DNA of 64,000 nt from Rhizobium sp. G21 (GCF_014158035.1 NZ_JACFXW010000001.1:3946001-4010000), one strand, 5' to 3'. Positions 29,350-39,186 are shown, counted from the first letter of the stretch. The notes: a model not told the origin generated them from the letters alone. Numbers and translations are program-made.

Positions 29350-30474
29350 ATGAGCAAAGGCATCATCGCTCTGGCTGCCGGGGGTACCGGCGGCCATTTG
29401 TTTCCGGCCGAAGCACTGGGCCACGCGCTTCGGGCGCGCGGCTATTCCGTGCATCTGGTCACCGACAGCCGCGCCGAGCGCTACGCCGGCAAGTTCCCCG
29501 CCGACGAGATCCATGTCGTGCCCTCGGCCACCTTCGCCTCCAAGACGCCCTATGCGATCCTGAAGACCGGCTGGACGCTGTGGACCGGCATGCGAAAGGC
29601 GAAAGCGCTGTTCCAGCGCATCAGGCCGCTGGCCGTTATCGGCTTTGGCGGTTATCCCACGGCGCCGCCTCTGATGGCGGCCTCCAGCCTCGGCATCCCC
29701 ACGCTCATTCATGAGCAGAACGCGGTGATGGGGCGCGCCAACAAGAAGCTCGCGCCGCGCGTCGACGCCATCGCCGGCGGCTTCCTGCCGGAGAACAACG
29801 GCGCTTACGCCGCCAAGACGCTGGTGACGGGCAATCCCGTGCGCCCTGGCGTCATCGCCGCGGCGAACCAGCCCTACCAGCCCTCCTACGGCGAGGATCC
29901 GTTCGAACTCCTCGTGTTCGGCGGCAGCCAGGGCGCGCAGTTTTTCTCCAAGGCCATCCCGGCGGCGATCTGCCTGATCGATCAGGCGCAGCGCGCGCGG
30001 CTGCGCATCGTCCAGCAGGCCCGGCCCGAGGATAAGGAGGCGGTCGCCTCCGCTTACGCCAAGCTCAACCTGCCGGCCGAGGTCGCGCCTTTCTTCGGCG
30101 ACATGCCGGAGAAACTCGCCAAGGCGCATCTGGTCTTCTGCCGGTCCGGAGCCTCCACCGTCTCCGAACTCGCCGTCATCGGACGCCCTGCCGTGCTCGT
30201 GCCCTATCCCTATGCGCTCGACCATGACCAGGCCGCCAACGCCGCCGCGCTCAAAGCCAAGGGCGGAGCAGACGTCATCGCGCAGGCCGAGCTGACGCCA
30301 GAACGCATCGCAGAGATCATCACTGCCGCCATGGCCGAGCCCGACCGGCTCGCCGCGATGGCGAACGCCGCCCGCCAGACGGGCAAGCCGCAAGCCGCCG
30401 ACACGCTCGCCGATCTGGTCGAAGCGATCGCCCGCGGCGAGGCGGTTTCAGATTTCAAAGGGGTTCACGCATGA
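29350..30474 (+). CDS. murG: UDP-GlcNAc:lipid I N-acetylglucosaminyltransferase MurG
   Basis: 374 residues, GT28 family. The N-terminal glycine loop is [15 protein letters not shown], followed by [37 protein letters not shown] and the donor-site [17 protein letters not shown]. It converts lipid I to lipid II on the inner face of the membrane. Starts four bases after ftsW, and its TGA overlaps the murC ATG. Confidence 0.97.
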   Translation: MSKGIIALAAGGTGGHLFPAEALGHALRARGYSVHLVTDSRAERYAGKFPADEIHVVPSATFASKTPYAILKTGWTLWTGMRKAKALFQRIRPLAVIGFGGYPTAPPLMAASSLGIPTLIHEQNAVMGRANKKLAPRVDAIAGGFLPENNGAYAAKTLVTGNPVRPGVIAAANQPYQPSYGEDPFELLVFGGSQGAQFFSKAIPAAICLIDQAQRARLRIVQQARPEDKEAVASAYAKLNLPAEVAPFFGDMPEKLAKAHLVFCRSGASTVSELAVIGRPAVLVPYPYALDHDQAANAAALKAKGGADVIAQAELTPERIAEIITAAMAEPDRLAAMANAARQTGKPQAADTLADLVEAIARGEAVSDFKGVHA

Positions 30475-31887
30475 AAATGCCCAAGAGCATCGGGCTCGTC
30501 CACTTCATCGGCATCGGCGGCATTGGCATGAGCGGCATCGCCGAAGTGCTGCACAATCTCGGCCACAAGGTGCAGGGATCCGATCAGGCCGACAGCGCCA
30601 ATGTGCAGCGCCTGCGCGCCAAGGGCATCGACGTCTTCGTGGGCCACAAGGCCGACAATCTCGGCGACGCCGAGGTGGTGGTCGTGTCGACCGCCATCAA
30701 GAAGAGCAATCCCGAACTGATCGCCGCGCGCGAGAAGCTGCTGCCGGTCGTTCGTCGCGCCGAAATGCTGGCCGAGCTCATGCGCTTCCGCAACGCCATC
30801 GCCATCGGCGGCACGCATGGCAAGACCACCACGACCTCGCTGGTCGGCACGCTGCTCGAAGCCGGCGGGCTCGATCCGACCGTGATCAACGGCGGCATCA
30901 TCAACGCTTATGGCACCAACGCCCGCATGGGCGAGGGCGAGTGGATGGTGGTGGAGGCCGACGAATCGGACGGCACCTTCCTCAAGCTGCCCGCCGACGT
31001 CGCGCATCGTCACCAATATCGACCCCGAGCATCTCGATCACTACGGCACGTTCGACAATGCCCGCGCCGCGTTCCGGCAATTCGTCGAGAATGTGCCGTT
31101 TTACGGCTTCGGCGTGATGTGCCTCGACCATCCCGAAGTGCAGACCATGGTCTCCAAGATCGAGGACCGCAAGGTCGTCACCTATGGCGAAAACCCGCAG
31201 GCCGACGTGCGCTTCCGCAATCTGCGCTACGAAGGCGCGACCTCGATCTTCGACGTGGTCATCCGTCGCCGCCGCACCGGCCAGGTTATCGAGATGAACG
31301 GGCTCCGGCTGCCGATGCCGGGCCGTCACAATGTCTCCAACGCCACGGCGGCCATCGCTGTGGCGCATCGCCTCGGGATCAGCGAAGAGGCGATCGCCAA
31401 GGGGCTGGCGGGCTTCGGCGGCGTCAAGCGCCGCTTCACCCATACCGGCGAATGGAACGGAATCCAGGTGTTCGACGACTATGGTCATCACCCGGTCGAG
31501 ATCAAGGCGGTGCTGAAAGCCGCCCGCGACACCTGCAAGGGACGCATCATCGCGGTGCATCAGCCGCATCGTTACAGCCGAGTCCACAGTCTTTTCGAGG
31601 ATTTTGCCGCTTGTTTCAACGATGCCGACACGATTTTCATTGCGCCGATTTATTCGGCGGGCGAAGATCCGATCGATGGAGTCACGGCGGAAGAGCTGGT
31701 GTCTCGCATCAAATCCGGCGGCCACCGCGACGCGCGCTTCCTGTCTTCTCCGGATGCGCTCGCGCCCTTCGTGGCCGCGCTGGCGGAGCCGGGCGATTTC
31801 GTCGTCCTGCTCGGAGCCGGCAGCATCACAAATTGGGCCGCGGCTCTCCCCAAGGAACTCGCGTCCCTGTCAGGAAAGAAGGCATGA
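30471..31887 (+). CDS. murC: UDP-MurNAc:L-alanine ligase MurC (frameshifted)
   Basis: About 471 residues after correction. [17 protein letters not shown] starts the UDP-binding domain, [15 protein letters not shown] is the ATP loop, [11 protein letters not shown] follows, and [18 protein letters not shown] marks the C-terminal domain. It adds L-alanine to UDP-MurNAc, the first stem residue. One extra base near 31001-31005 splits ADVA and [16 protein letters not shown] into two frames; both halves match the family without a gap. It overlaps murG and murB by ATGA. Confidence 0.93.
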
Positions 31888-32846
31888 AGCAGGTAGATGG
31901 CAAGAAGCTGCTGGCCGAACTCGGCAGCGCGATGCAGGACGTCAGGGGCAGGCTGACCCCGGACGCGCCGATGGACCGGGTGACGTGGTTTCGCGCCGGC
32001 GGTCTGGCGGAACTGATGTTCCAGCCGCATGACGTCGACGATCTCGTCACCTTTCTGAAGGCGCTGCCGGACGAGGTGCCGCTGACGGTGGTGGGCGTCG
32101 GCTCCAACCTTCTCGTCCGTGACGGCGGGATCAAGGGCGTGGTCCTGCGTCTGTCGGCCAAAGGATTCGGCGATGTCGAACTGGTCGGCGAAAATCGCAT
32201 CCGCGCCGGCGCGATCTGCCCGGACAAGAACATCGCCGCCATGGCGCTCGATCACGGCGTTGGCGGCTTCGCCTTCTATTACGGCATTCCCGGCTCGATC
32301 GGCGGGGCGCTGCGTATGAACGCCGGCGCCAACGGCTCGGAAACCCGCGAGCGCGTGGTCGAGATCGAGGCGGTGACCCGCAGGGGCGACCGCGTGACGC
32401 TCTCCAACGCGGACATGAATTACAGCTATCGCCATTCCGCGCCGCCGGAAGGGCTGATCTTCACCCATGGCCTGTTTGAAGGTTACGCCGAGGACAAAAC
32501 CAAGATCCGCGCAGACATGGACGCCGTCCGCCATCACCGCGAAACGGTGCAGCCGGTGCAGGAAAAGACCGGCGGCTCCACCTTCAAGAATCCCGATGGG
32601 TATTCGGCCTGGAAACTGATCGACGAAGCCGGTTGCCGCGGACTGCAGATCGGCGGCGCGCAGATGTCGCCGCTGCATTGCAATTTCATGATCAATATCG
32701 GTCAGGCGACGGCGCATGATCTCGAAAAACTCGGCGAAATCGTCCGCCAGCGGGTGTTCGAGAATTCCGGCGTATTGCTGGAATGGGAAATCAAGCGCAT
32801 CGGCGATTTCATGCCGGGCTATGAAGTGGCCGCCTTCGCGCCCTGA
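31884..32846 (+). CDS. murB: UDP-N-acetylenolpyruvoylglucosamine reductase MurB
   Basis: 320 residues, FAD-binding. [33 protein letters not shown] (FAD site), [19 protein letters not shown] and [23 protein letters not shown] with the catalytic Ser mark a type I MurB. It reduces the enolpyruvyl group to lactyl, making UDP-MurNAc with NADPH. The ATG overlaps the murC stop. It is the last gene of the first dcw operon; a terminator follows at 32875. Confidence 0.97.
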   Translation: MKQVDGKKLLAELGSAMQDVRGRLTPDAPMDRVTWFRAGGLAELMFQPHDVDDLVTFLKALPDEVPLTVVGVGSNLLVRDGGIKGVVLRLSAKGFGDVELVGENRIRAGAICPDKNIAAMALDHGVGGFAFYYGIPGSIGGALRMNAGANGSETRERVVEIEAVTRRGDRVTLSNADMNYSYRHSAPPEGLIFTHGLFEGYAEDKTKIRADMDAVRHHRETVQPVQEKTGGSTFKNPDGYSAWKLIDEAGCRGLQIGGAQMSPLHCNFMINIGQATAHDLEKLGEIVRQRVFENSGVLLEWEIKRIGDFMPGYEVAAFAP

Positions 32847-32874
32847 CGAGAAAAGGCCGCTCGGATCTCGATCG

Positions 32875-32898
32875 AAAGGGGCTGTATGGCCCCTTTTT
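32875..32898 (+). terminator. Rho-independent terminator of the mraZ-murB operon
   Basis: AAAGGGGC (32875-32882) and GCCCCTTT (32889-32896) pair perfectly around TGTATG, followed by a run of five T residues (32894-32898). It separates the first dcw block from the inserted accessory genes. Confidence 0.88.
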
Positions 32899-33153
32899 CT
32901 ATCCCCAAGGAGCAAGCCGTCTGATTCGAGCGCTTCTTTCGCAGAAGTTGTATTTTCGCGTTTTTGGCGAATATCTCCCCACCGGTCCATAGTATTCGTG
33001 CGTATTCCGTATTTTTACCATCCAAATTTCGGTGGTTACGGTTAAAGTAGCGCTGAAAAATAAATATTATCGACTATCCTGCGATCGCCGCCCGACCAAC
33101 AATCCGGCGGCGATGTTTTGTCATATTCCATTTTTACAATTTATAGGTTTTCC

Positions 33154-33954
33154 ATGCTTTCGGTTTTGTCGAAGTTGAAACTGCGCGCGCGTTCGAGCGA
33201 AGACACGCCGCCTCGCGCACAGATCGCCTGGAAAGCTTTTTACGGCGCCCTATATTTTTCCCTTTATATAACGCTGGCGCAGTCCTCGGTCTGGTCGCTT
33301 GCCTATTTCGCGCAGATTCTGCCTGCGCATCCGATCGACATACTGGTGTGCATTTTCATCTGGACGCCGTTGCTCACGCTGAGCGGCGCCTTTCTGATCC
33401 ACTACCGCACAGGGCTGCGCATTCATCGTCTGGCGATGGCGAACAAGGCGCTGGACGAGATGAGCCGCGTAGATCCTCTTTCGAAGCTTCTCAACAGGCG
33501 CGCCTTCCTGGACGCTTTCGCGCAACGGACAGAGGACGCCATCCTGATCGTCTTCGACATCGATTTCTTCAAACAGGTCAACGACCGGCACGGCCATGCG
33601 GTGGGCGACGAGGTGATCGAGACCGTGGCGAGCATCATTCGCCGTGTGTTCGATCACGCCACCGATGTGGTCTGTCGCCTTGGCGGGGAAGAATTCGGGG
33701 TTCTGAGCCAGGGCGGGCAACTCGAAGATGATTATCGCCGCGCCGATCGCGCGCGCGCCGAGACGATCCGTCACGAATTCGCCGCCGGCGATCAGACGTT
33801 TTTCGTGACGCTGTCCGGCGGCATGGCTCACGCCGGCGCCGGCGTCGCTTTCGAGGCCGCCTTCAAACGAGCGGACATGGCCATGTACGCCGCCAAGCAG
33901 CGCGGACGCAATCTGATCCTGCGGCCGCAATTCGACGACGTCCGCGAGGCCTGA
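33154..33954 (+). CDS. Membrane diguanylate cyclase (GGDEF)
   Basis: 266 residues. Two membrane helices lie at about 40-60 and 65-90 (AFYGALYFSLYITLAQSS and IDILVCIFIWTPLLTLSGA). The GGDEF domain has RVDPLSKLLNRRAF, FDIDFFKQVNDRHGH and an intact RLGGEEF, so cyclase activity is expected. No sensory domain is visible beyond the membrane part. ATG 33154 is chosen; a TTG twelve codons upstream is also open. It is the first gene after the dcw terminator. Confidence 0.9.
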   Translation: MLSVLSKLKLRARSSEDTPPRAQIAWKAFYGALYFSLYITLAQSSVWSLAYFAQILPAHPIDILVCIFIWTPLLTLSGAFLIHYRTGLRIHRLAMANKALDEMSRVDPLSKLLNRRAFLDAFAQRTEDAILIVFDIDFFKQVNDRHGHAVGDEVIETVASIIRRVFDHATDVVCRLGGEEFGVLSQGGQLEDDYRRADRARAETIRHEFAAGDQTFFVTLSGGMAHAGAGVAFEAAFKRADMAMYAAKQRGRNLILRPQFDDVREA

Positions 33955-33960
33955 GGCGGT

Positions 33961-34365
33961 TCAATCGCCGGCGAATGCGTCGAGGATCGGGCAGGGACCA
34001 CCCTGTTGTCGCGCGCAGGCCTTCGACAGCCGGCTCAGCGAGGCTCTCGCGGCTTGTAGCTCGGCGATCTTGGCGTCGAGGGCGAGGATGCGCGCAGACG
34101 CGAGGTCACGCGCTCGCGCCCGGTCGTTGGCGGCGTCGAGGCGGAGAAGTTCCGCGATCTCTTCCAGCGTGAAGCCGGCGGTCTTGGCGGATCGTATGAA
34201 CCGAAGCCGCCTGACGTCATCCTGTCCATACCGGCGCGCGCCGCCCGTGGGGCCATCGCCGCTGTTTCGCTTCGGAACGTCCAACAGGCCGCGCCGTTGG
34301 TAAAAGCGGATGGTTTCCACGCCGACGCCGCCCGCATCGGCCAGTTTCGCGATCGTGAACGCCAT
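33961..34365 (-). CDS. MerR family transcriptional regulator
   Basis: 134 residues. Winged helix FTIAKLADAGGVGVETIRFYQRRGLL, RRYGQDDVRRLRFI, a dimerisation helix and a C-terminal Cys pair (KACARQQGGPCPIL), as in mercury-type MerR. The first metal Cys of MerR (at the head of the long helix) is absent, so Hg binding is doubtful; another thiophilic metal or redox signal is possible. It is divergent from the glutaredoxin-MauE gene, and a mer-like promoter lies between them. Confidence 0.9.
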   Translation of the reverse strand: MAFTIAKLADAGGVGVETIRFYQRRGLLDVPKRNSGDGPTGGARRYGQDDVRRLRFIRSAKTAGFTLEEIAELLRLDAANDRARARDLASARILALDAKIAELQAARASLSRLSKACARQQGGPCPILDAFAGD

Positions 34366-34368
34366 GTC

Positions 34369-34400
34369 TTGACTCCGTATCATGGTACGGAGCGTATATC
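34369..34400 (+). promoter_or_regulatory. MerR-type promoter with over-long spacer and dyad operator
   Basis: A -35 TTGACT at 34369-34374 and a -10 GTATAT/TATATC at 34394-34400 leave a 19-20 base spacer. Within it CTCCGTA (34373-34379) and TACGGAG (34386-34392) form a perfect dyad. This is the classic layout in which MerR proteins untwist DNA to activate; it closely resembles the mer operator. It drives the glutaredoxin-MauE gene and overlaps the merR-like start region. Confidence 0.85.
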
Positions 34401-34431
34401 GGCAGCGTTGCTTCGAAAACAAGAGGACATC

Positions 34432-35187
34432 ATGACCAGGGATGCGACGCTCTATCGGATGGTGACGGACAAGCATGTCTGCCCCTATGGACTGAAATCG
34501 AAGGCTCTCCTCGAACGTCGAGGCTACAGGGTCGAAGACCGCTGGCTAACCGACCGCGAGGAAACCGACCGCTTCAAGGCGGAGCACGGCGTGAAGACGA
34601 CGCCGCAGACCTTCATCGACGGCGCCCGCATCGGCGGCTATGACGACCTGCGCCGTCACTTCGGCCTGACGGTCGCCGACCCGACGAAGCCGACATACAG
34701 GCCGGTGATCGCGCTCTTTTCGGTGACGGCGCTGATGGCGCTGGCGGCGAGCTACGCCGCCTTCGGCGATGCGCTGACGATCCGCGCCGGCGAATGGTTC
34801 ATCGCTTTCAGCATGTGCATGCTGGCGATCCTCAAGCTGCAGAACATCGAGACGTTTTCGACGATGTTCCTGAATTACGATCTCCTCGCCAAGCGCTGGA
34901 TCGCCTACGGCTATCTCTATCCCTTCGCCGAAGCCGGGGCCGGCGTGCTGATGGTCGCGGGCGCGCTGTCCTGGCTTTCCATTCCCGTGGCGCTGTTCAT
35001 CGGCACGGTCGGCGCAGTCTCCGTCTTCAAAGCCGTCTATATCGACAGGCGCGAATTGAAATGCGCCTGCGTCGGCGGTTCGTCCAACGTACCGCTCGGC
35101 TTCGTGTCGCTGACCGAAAACGTGATGATGGTCGCCATGGCGCTGTGGATGTTCTTCTCCATGGCGAACGGCCACGCCGCCATGTAG
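34432..35187 (+). CDS. Glutaredoxin domain fused to MauE/DoxX-like membrane protein
   Basis: 251 residues. Residues 1-75 form a glutaredoxin with the active site CPYG (in DKHVCPYGLKSKALLE), the cis-Pro motif TTPQTFIDG and GGYDDL. From about 85 a four-helix membrane domain follows, similar to MauE/DoxX redox-associated proteins, with CACVGGSSNVPLGF holding a C-x-C pair. The fusion suggests electron or thiol transfer across the membrane. Its MerR-type promoter suggests induction by metal or thiol stress. AGAGGA precedes the ATG at 34432. Confidence 0.85.
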   Translation: MTRDATLYRMVTDKHVCPYGLKSKALLERRGYRVEDRWLTDREETDRFKAEHGVKTTPQTFIDGARIGGYDDLRRHFGLTVADPTKPTYRPVIALFSVTALMALAASYAAFGDALTIRAGEWFIAFSMCMLAILKLQNIETFSTMFLNYDLLAKRWIAYGYLYPFAEAGAGVLMVAGALSWLSIPVALFIGTVGAVSVFKAVYIDRRELKCACVGGSSNVPLGFVSLTENVMMVAMALWMFFSMANGHAAM

Positions 35188-35316
35188 GCGCGTAGGCCGA
35201 TTCACCCAAAATGAGTTGTCAGTTTCGGGCGGTCGCAAATCTTGCCGCTGGCGCCGAATTCGATTCTGTGGGACGAGAATGTGACGATGTTCAACGCCGG
35301 TTCAGGAGGAAATGAC

Positions 35317-35553
35317 GTGGCGACGTTTCACAAAGTTGGTTTGATTGCCCTCGCCGTCGCTGCGGCGACGTTGTCTTCGACGAGCGCGGCCCGCGCCTGG
35401 GGCTGCATCGCGGTTTCCGAGGAAGGCTCCTACGGCTACAGCTACAATTACGACAACGAGGCCGATGCTTCGGAGCGCGCTCTCAACGAATGCGCCAACA
35501 AGACCACCACGGAATCCGTGTGCGAGATCACGGAGTGCAACGAAGACACGTGA
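35317..35553 (+). CDS. Small secreted DUF4189-like protein
   Basis: 78 residues from a GTG at 35317, chosen because AGGAGGA (35304-35310) lies six bases upstream. A signal peptide ends at ARA-WGC. The mature part WGCIAVSEEGSYGYSYNYDNEADASERALNEC has the Trp-Gly start, GYSY and Ala-rich helix seen in DUF4189 proteins, with four cysteines. Function unknown; exported. An in-frame ATG at 35287 would give a longer, less signal-like start. Confidence 0.72.
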   Translation: MATFHKVGLIALAVAAATLSSTSAARAWGCIAVSEEGSYGYSYNYDNEADASERALNECANKTTTESVCEITECNEDT

Positions 35554-35592
35554 TCGCTGAAACGGGTGCGCGCGACGCCGCGCATCGTGTCG

Positions 35593-36772
35593 TCACGACG
35601 GTTCTGTTTTTGCCAGGCGTTCGCCGATCATCGCGGCGAGCGCCTTTCCGTTTCGTCCGACCAGCATGCTCAGATGGGTGCCGTTGGCTTCGATCCATTC
35701 GACATCGCCGAGATAGGGACTCCAGACCTGGCGTGATGGGCAATCGATCGGCGAGCCGCCGATCGACGTGAAGAAATGCGTTCTTCCCTCGTAGCGCCGC
35801 GGGCGATAGAGGCCCTTCATCCTGATGATCTGCGCTCCCATGGCCGAGTAGCGCGGCGGAAAACCGTTCGTCCATTGCGGATTGTAGAGATGGTAATCCG
35901 GTTTCGCCGGGGACAGGAAGCGAAGGAGAAGCCGGTGCCCCTTGCGCCCGTCGCTCGCCACATCACCCGATGGCCCGTGCGGCGCGGACGGCCGGTGTAG
36001 ACGCCGACGCCGCACCGCCGAGAGCCGGCTGGCCGCCTGGCGACACACGACGCGCGCGATCAAGGACAACCATTGCGACGGGGTGATGCAGTGATCGCTG
36101 AGCGGCGTGTCGAGCATGCCCAGGAAATCGATCTTCTCGCCTTCGGCTTCCAAGGCGCGCGCGACTTCGAGCGCGAACACGCCGCCGAAGGAGAAACCCA
36201 GCAGGCGATAAGGCCCCAACGGCTGAACGCGGCGTATGGCGACCACCGCCTCCCGCACTTCCCGCTCCACGGTGGGCAGCGCGTGCGGGTGGAATGGGCG
36301 CTGGGCGACGGTCAGCCCAAAGACCGCGCCCGTGAAGGGAAGCGCCAGGATTGCGTCGCGCATTTCGATGAAGCAATTTGCGCCGCCGGCGTAGCAGAAT
36401 AGCGGGCGGTCCCGTTCTCCAGTGCGGATGGAGACGAGCTTCTCCTCCGAATAGGCCAGGCCCCGATCGATGGCTTCCGCCATCTGGGCGATGCTGCTGC
36501 ACCGAAAAGAAGATATTGACGTCCAGTTCCGTTCCGGTGCTGCGCCAGTAATCGGCGATGATGCGGAGCGCGCGGTTGACGCTCAATCCGCGCGCCCAAA
36601 GATCGTCCTGGAGAGACAGGCTCGTCTTCAGGACCTTTCCGGCAATCTCTGCGAGGCGGAGGCCGATCTGTTCTTGTCGATCGGCCCTGCGCAGATCTCG
36701 ACGCATATCATCGTCGACCCAAAGTGGATCGCTGATGGTTTCTTCGGCCGTCTGCGCCTGTATTTCCGACAT
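35593..36772 (-). CDS. Free-standing carrier-protein/thioesterase fusion (frameshifted)
   Basis: About 392 residues after correction. From the ATG at 36772, residues about 35-115 look like an acyl/peptidyl carrier domain (IAGKVLKTSLSLQDDLWARGLSVNRALRIIADYW) with a Ser in GLSV where phosphopantetheine would attach, although the usual GGDS is not kept. One base in excess near 36500-36504 breaks the frame; the thioesterase part follows (PLFCYAGGANCF, then GFSFGG as the GxSxG nucleophile elbow, and NGTHLSML with the catalytic His). Relatives are NRPS/PKS thioesterases, but no synthetase genes are nearby. Substrate unknown. Confidence 0.72.
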
Positions 36773-36936
36773 AGTCCTGCCGTGACGTGTTCTCATTCGG
36801 AGCACACCATGGCCCAAAATCATGAACAGAGGATTGGCGGGGACAGTCATTCCGTCGAACAGCGCAAGTATCCCCGACAAAATCGGGAAATCCGGCGCGC
36901 CGGATCGTTTCGGGCGCGCCGCCATCCGATCTCGGT

Positions 36937-37962
36937 TCAGCTCAAGTCGAGCACGATGCGGCCGTCGATCTTGCCCTCGATCATCCGATCGAAGATGGCG
37001 TTGATGTTGTCGAGCTTGTCCCAGGAAAAATGCGACTTCACCTTGCCTTCGCCGGCGAATTGCAGCGACTCTTCCAGGTCTTGGCGTGTGCCGACGATCG
37101 AGCCGCGCACGGTGATGCGCTTGAGCACCGTGTCGAACACCGGAAGGGCGATCTTGGAGGGCGGCAGGCCGACCAGCGACATGGTGCCGCGCGAACGCAG
37201 CATGTGGAACGCCTGCTCCATGGCGAGAGGCGACACGGCGGTCACCAGCGCGCCATGCGCGCCGCCGATCGCCTTTTGCACCTGCTCGGCCGCATCCTCC
37301 TGCCGGGCGTCGATCAGAAGATCCGCGCCGAGATCCCGGGCCAGCGCCAGCTTGTCTTCATGCACGTCGACGGCGACGACATGCAGGCCCATCGCTTTGG
37401 CGTATTGCACGGCCATGTGGCCGAGACCGCCGACGCCGGAGATCACCACCCATTCGCCGGGCCGCGCTTCTGTCTCCTTGAGGCCCTTGTAGACGGTGAC
37501 GCCGGCGCAGAGCACTGGAGCGGCAGGGCCGAAATCCAGAGCGTCCGGCAGACGGCCGACGAAATCCGGATCGGCGAGACCATATTCGGCGAAGGAGCCG
37601 TTGACGGAATAGCCGGTGTTCTGCTGGCTGCCGCACAGCGTTTCCCAGCCGGTGCGGCAATGCGGGCAGTAGCCGCAAGCGGTGTGCAGCCAGGGAACGC
37701 CGACGCGATCGCCTTCCTTGACGCGCTTCACGTTCTTTCCCGCCTTGGCGACATAACCGACGCCTTCATGGCCGGGAATGAAGGGCGGGTTGGGCTTGAC
37801 CGGCCAATCGCCATGGGCGGCGTGCAGGTCGGTGTGGCAGACCCCGGTGGCCTGGAAACGGACCAGGATCTGGTCGTCATCCGGTTCCGGGATCGGCAGT
37901 TCCTCGATCACCAGTGGCTTCTTGAACTCCCGCACGACGGCGGCTCGCATGAGATTGGACAT
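36937..37962 (-). CDS. adhP: Zinc-dependent alcohol dehydrogenase, AdhP type
   Basis: 341 residues of the medium-chain dehydrogenase family. Catalytic zinc ligands are the Cys of GVCHTDLH and His-Glu in PGHEGVGYV; the structural zinc site is ACGYCPHC plus ETLC. The NAD site is GVGGLGHMAVQYAKAMG with an Asp in AVDVHEDKL, favouring NAD. It oxidises primary alcohols or reduces aldehydes. AGGAG precedes the ATG. It is divergent from the TetR gene, which may control it. Confidence 0.95.
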   Translation of the reverse strand: MSNLMRAAVVREFKKPLVIEELPIPEPDDDQILVRFQATGVCHTDLHAAHGDWPVKPNPPFIPGHEGVGYVAKAGKNVKRVKEGDRVGVPWLHTACGYCPHCRTGWETLCGSQQNTGYSVNGSFAEYGLADPDFVGRLPDALDFGPAAPVLCAGVTVYKGLKETEARPGEWVVISGVGGLGHMAVQYAKAMGLHVVAVDVHEDKLALARDLGADLLIDARQEDAAEQVQKAIGGAHGALVTAVSPLAMEQAFHMLRSRGTMSLVGLPPSKIALPVFDTVLKRITVRGSIVGTRQDLEESLQFAGEGKVKSHFSWDKLDNINAIFDRMIEGKIDGRIVLDLS

Positions 37963-38133
37963 GTCCGGCTCCTGATCAAAAGGGTCCCGTCGACTCGCCG
38001 CATGCGGACAAGCCCGGTGATGACGTGATCTGTGGTTGCACGGGCAATCTATCTGGATGGCGAGGGCGGGCCTTGATCAGGGTCAAACGATTTGCCTGTC
38101 GTCAAAAATTCATGAAGCGGACGCCGTGCCTCA

Positions 38134-38186
38134 TTGACGAATTAGGGCGATCGTCCTAATTTTCATATTAGGGCATTTGTCCTAAT
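38134..38186 (+). promoter_or_regulatory. Promoter with twin palindromic operators before the TetR gene
   Basis: TTGACG (38134-38139) and TAATTT (38157-38162) form a promoter with 17-base spacing. Two 20-base palindromes, ATTAGGGCGATCGTCCTAAT at 38141-38160 and ATTAGGGCATTTGTCCTAAT at 38167-38186, start 26 bases apart. The first covers the spacer and the -10, the second lies at the start of the transcript. This is a textbook layout for TetR autorepression. Confidence 0.8.
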
Positions 38187-38203
38187 GCCGAAGGGAGCAA
38201 ATC

Positions 38204-38791
38204 ATGGCGGGACGGCGCACGAGAAGCGAGATTGTCGCGGCGGCGGACGAGCTGTTCTATCGCATGGGATTCGAGCCGACCTCGTTTGCCGACATCGCGG
38301 AGAAAGTGAATATTTCGCGCGGCAATTTCTACCATCATTTCAAGACGAAGGACGAGATTCTCAACGAGGTGATTCAAAAGCGCGCCGCCGATCGAAGGAC
38401 GATGCTGGACGCGTGGGAGCAGGAGGAGTCGACGCCCGAGAGGCGGATCGCCCGCTTCATCGATATTCTCGCGATCAATTGCGACAAGATCCGTCTGCAT
38501 GGTTGCCCTATCGGCACTTTGACCGGCGAACTCGCCAAACTGGATCATCCTGCGCGGGAGGAGGCGACGGCGTTGTTTACGCTGTTCAGAAACTGGTTGA
38601 GCCGGCAGTTCGCGCAATTGGTTCCCCATAAAGAGGCCGATCGTCTCGCGATGGAGCTTCTCGCCCGCAGCCAGGGCGCGGCGACCCTCTACAACGCCTT
38701 TCGCGACGACGATTTCCTGCGTCGTGAGATCGCGGCGATGAAGGCGTGGCTCGCCGGGATATCCGCCGGGCGCAAATCTGCGCATGACTAG
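38204..38791 (+). CDS. TetR/AcrR family repressor
   Basis: 195 residues. The N-terminal HTH is AADELFYRMGFEPTSFADIAEKVNISRGNFYHHF when read as segments AADELFY, TSFADIAEKVNIS and RGNFYHHFKTKDEIL. The C-terminal helical ligand domain contains LHGCPIGTLTGELAK, a stretch found in the YcdC/TetR_C subgroups. AAGGGAG precedes the ATG at 38204. Twin operators lie upstream. It is followed by a YciI-like gene and is divergent from adhP, so aldehyde or electrophile sensing is a guess. Confidence 0.93.
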   Translation: MAGRRTRSEIVAAADELFYRMGFEPTSFADIAEKVNISRGNFYHHFKTKDEILNEVIQKRAADRRTMLDAWEQEESTPERRIARFIDILAINCDKIRLHGCPIGTLTGELAKLDHPAREEATALFTLFRNWLSRQFAQLVPHKEADRLAMELLARSQGAATLYNAFRDDDFLRREIAAMKAWLAGISAGRKSAHD

Positions 38792-38830
38792 AAAATAACG
38801 ATATATCAAATACCTGAAGGGGATTTCATC

Positions 38831-39118
38831 ATGTTCGTCGTCTTTCTCAAGTTTTCAGCGGACCGCAGCCGCGCCGGCGCATTGCTCGACGGGCACAATG
38901 ACTGGCTGCGGCGCGGCTTCGACCAGGGCCTGCTGATGATGGCCGGCAGCCTGCAGCCCAACCTAGGCGGCGCCCTGATCGCGGCGGGCGGCGACCGCGC
39001 CGTGATCGAGGCTTTCGTCGCCGAAGATCCCTTCGTGGCCGAGGGCGTGGTCGAGATCGAGATTTACGAGGTCGCGCCGAAACGGTTCGACGAGCGGCTG
39101 GCGTTCCTCGCCGCCTGA
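38831..39118 (+). CDS. YciI-like small protein
   Basis: 95 residues. MFVVFLKFSADRSRAGALLDGHNDWL resembles the ferredoxin-like YCII fold, with the conserved His in GHNDWL and Asp in AEDPFVAEGVVEIEIYEV. YciI proteins are small dimeric proteins of mostly unknown, sometimes dehalogenase-like or ligand-binding, function. It begins 40 bases after the TetR stop and is likely cotranscribed. Confidence 0.82.
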   Translation: MFVVFLKFSADRSRAGALLDGHNDWLRRGFDQGLLMMAGSLQPNLGGALIAAGGDRAVIEAFVAEDPFVAEGVVEIEIYEVAPKRFDERLAFLAA

Positions 39119-39186
39119 GCGGCGAACCTCGTTTTCTCGCCGTTGCAAAGGAATTTTTCGAATTCGTCGCTCCCCATTAAGACTGG

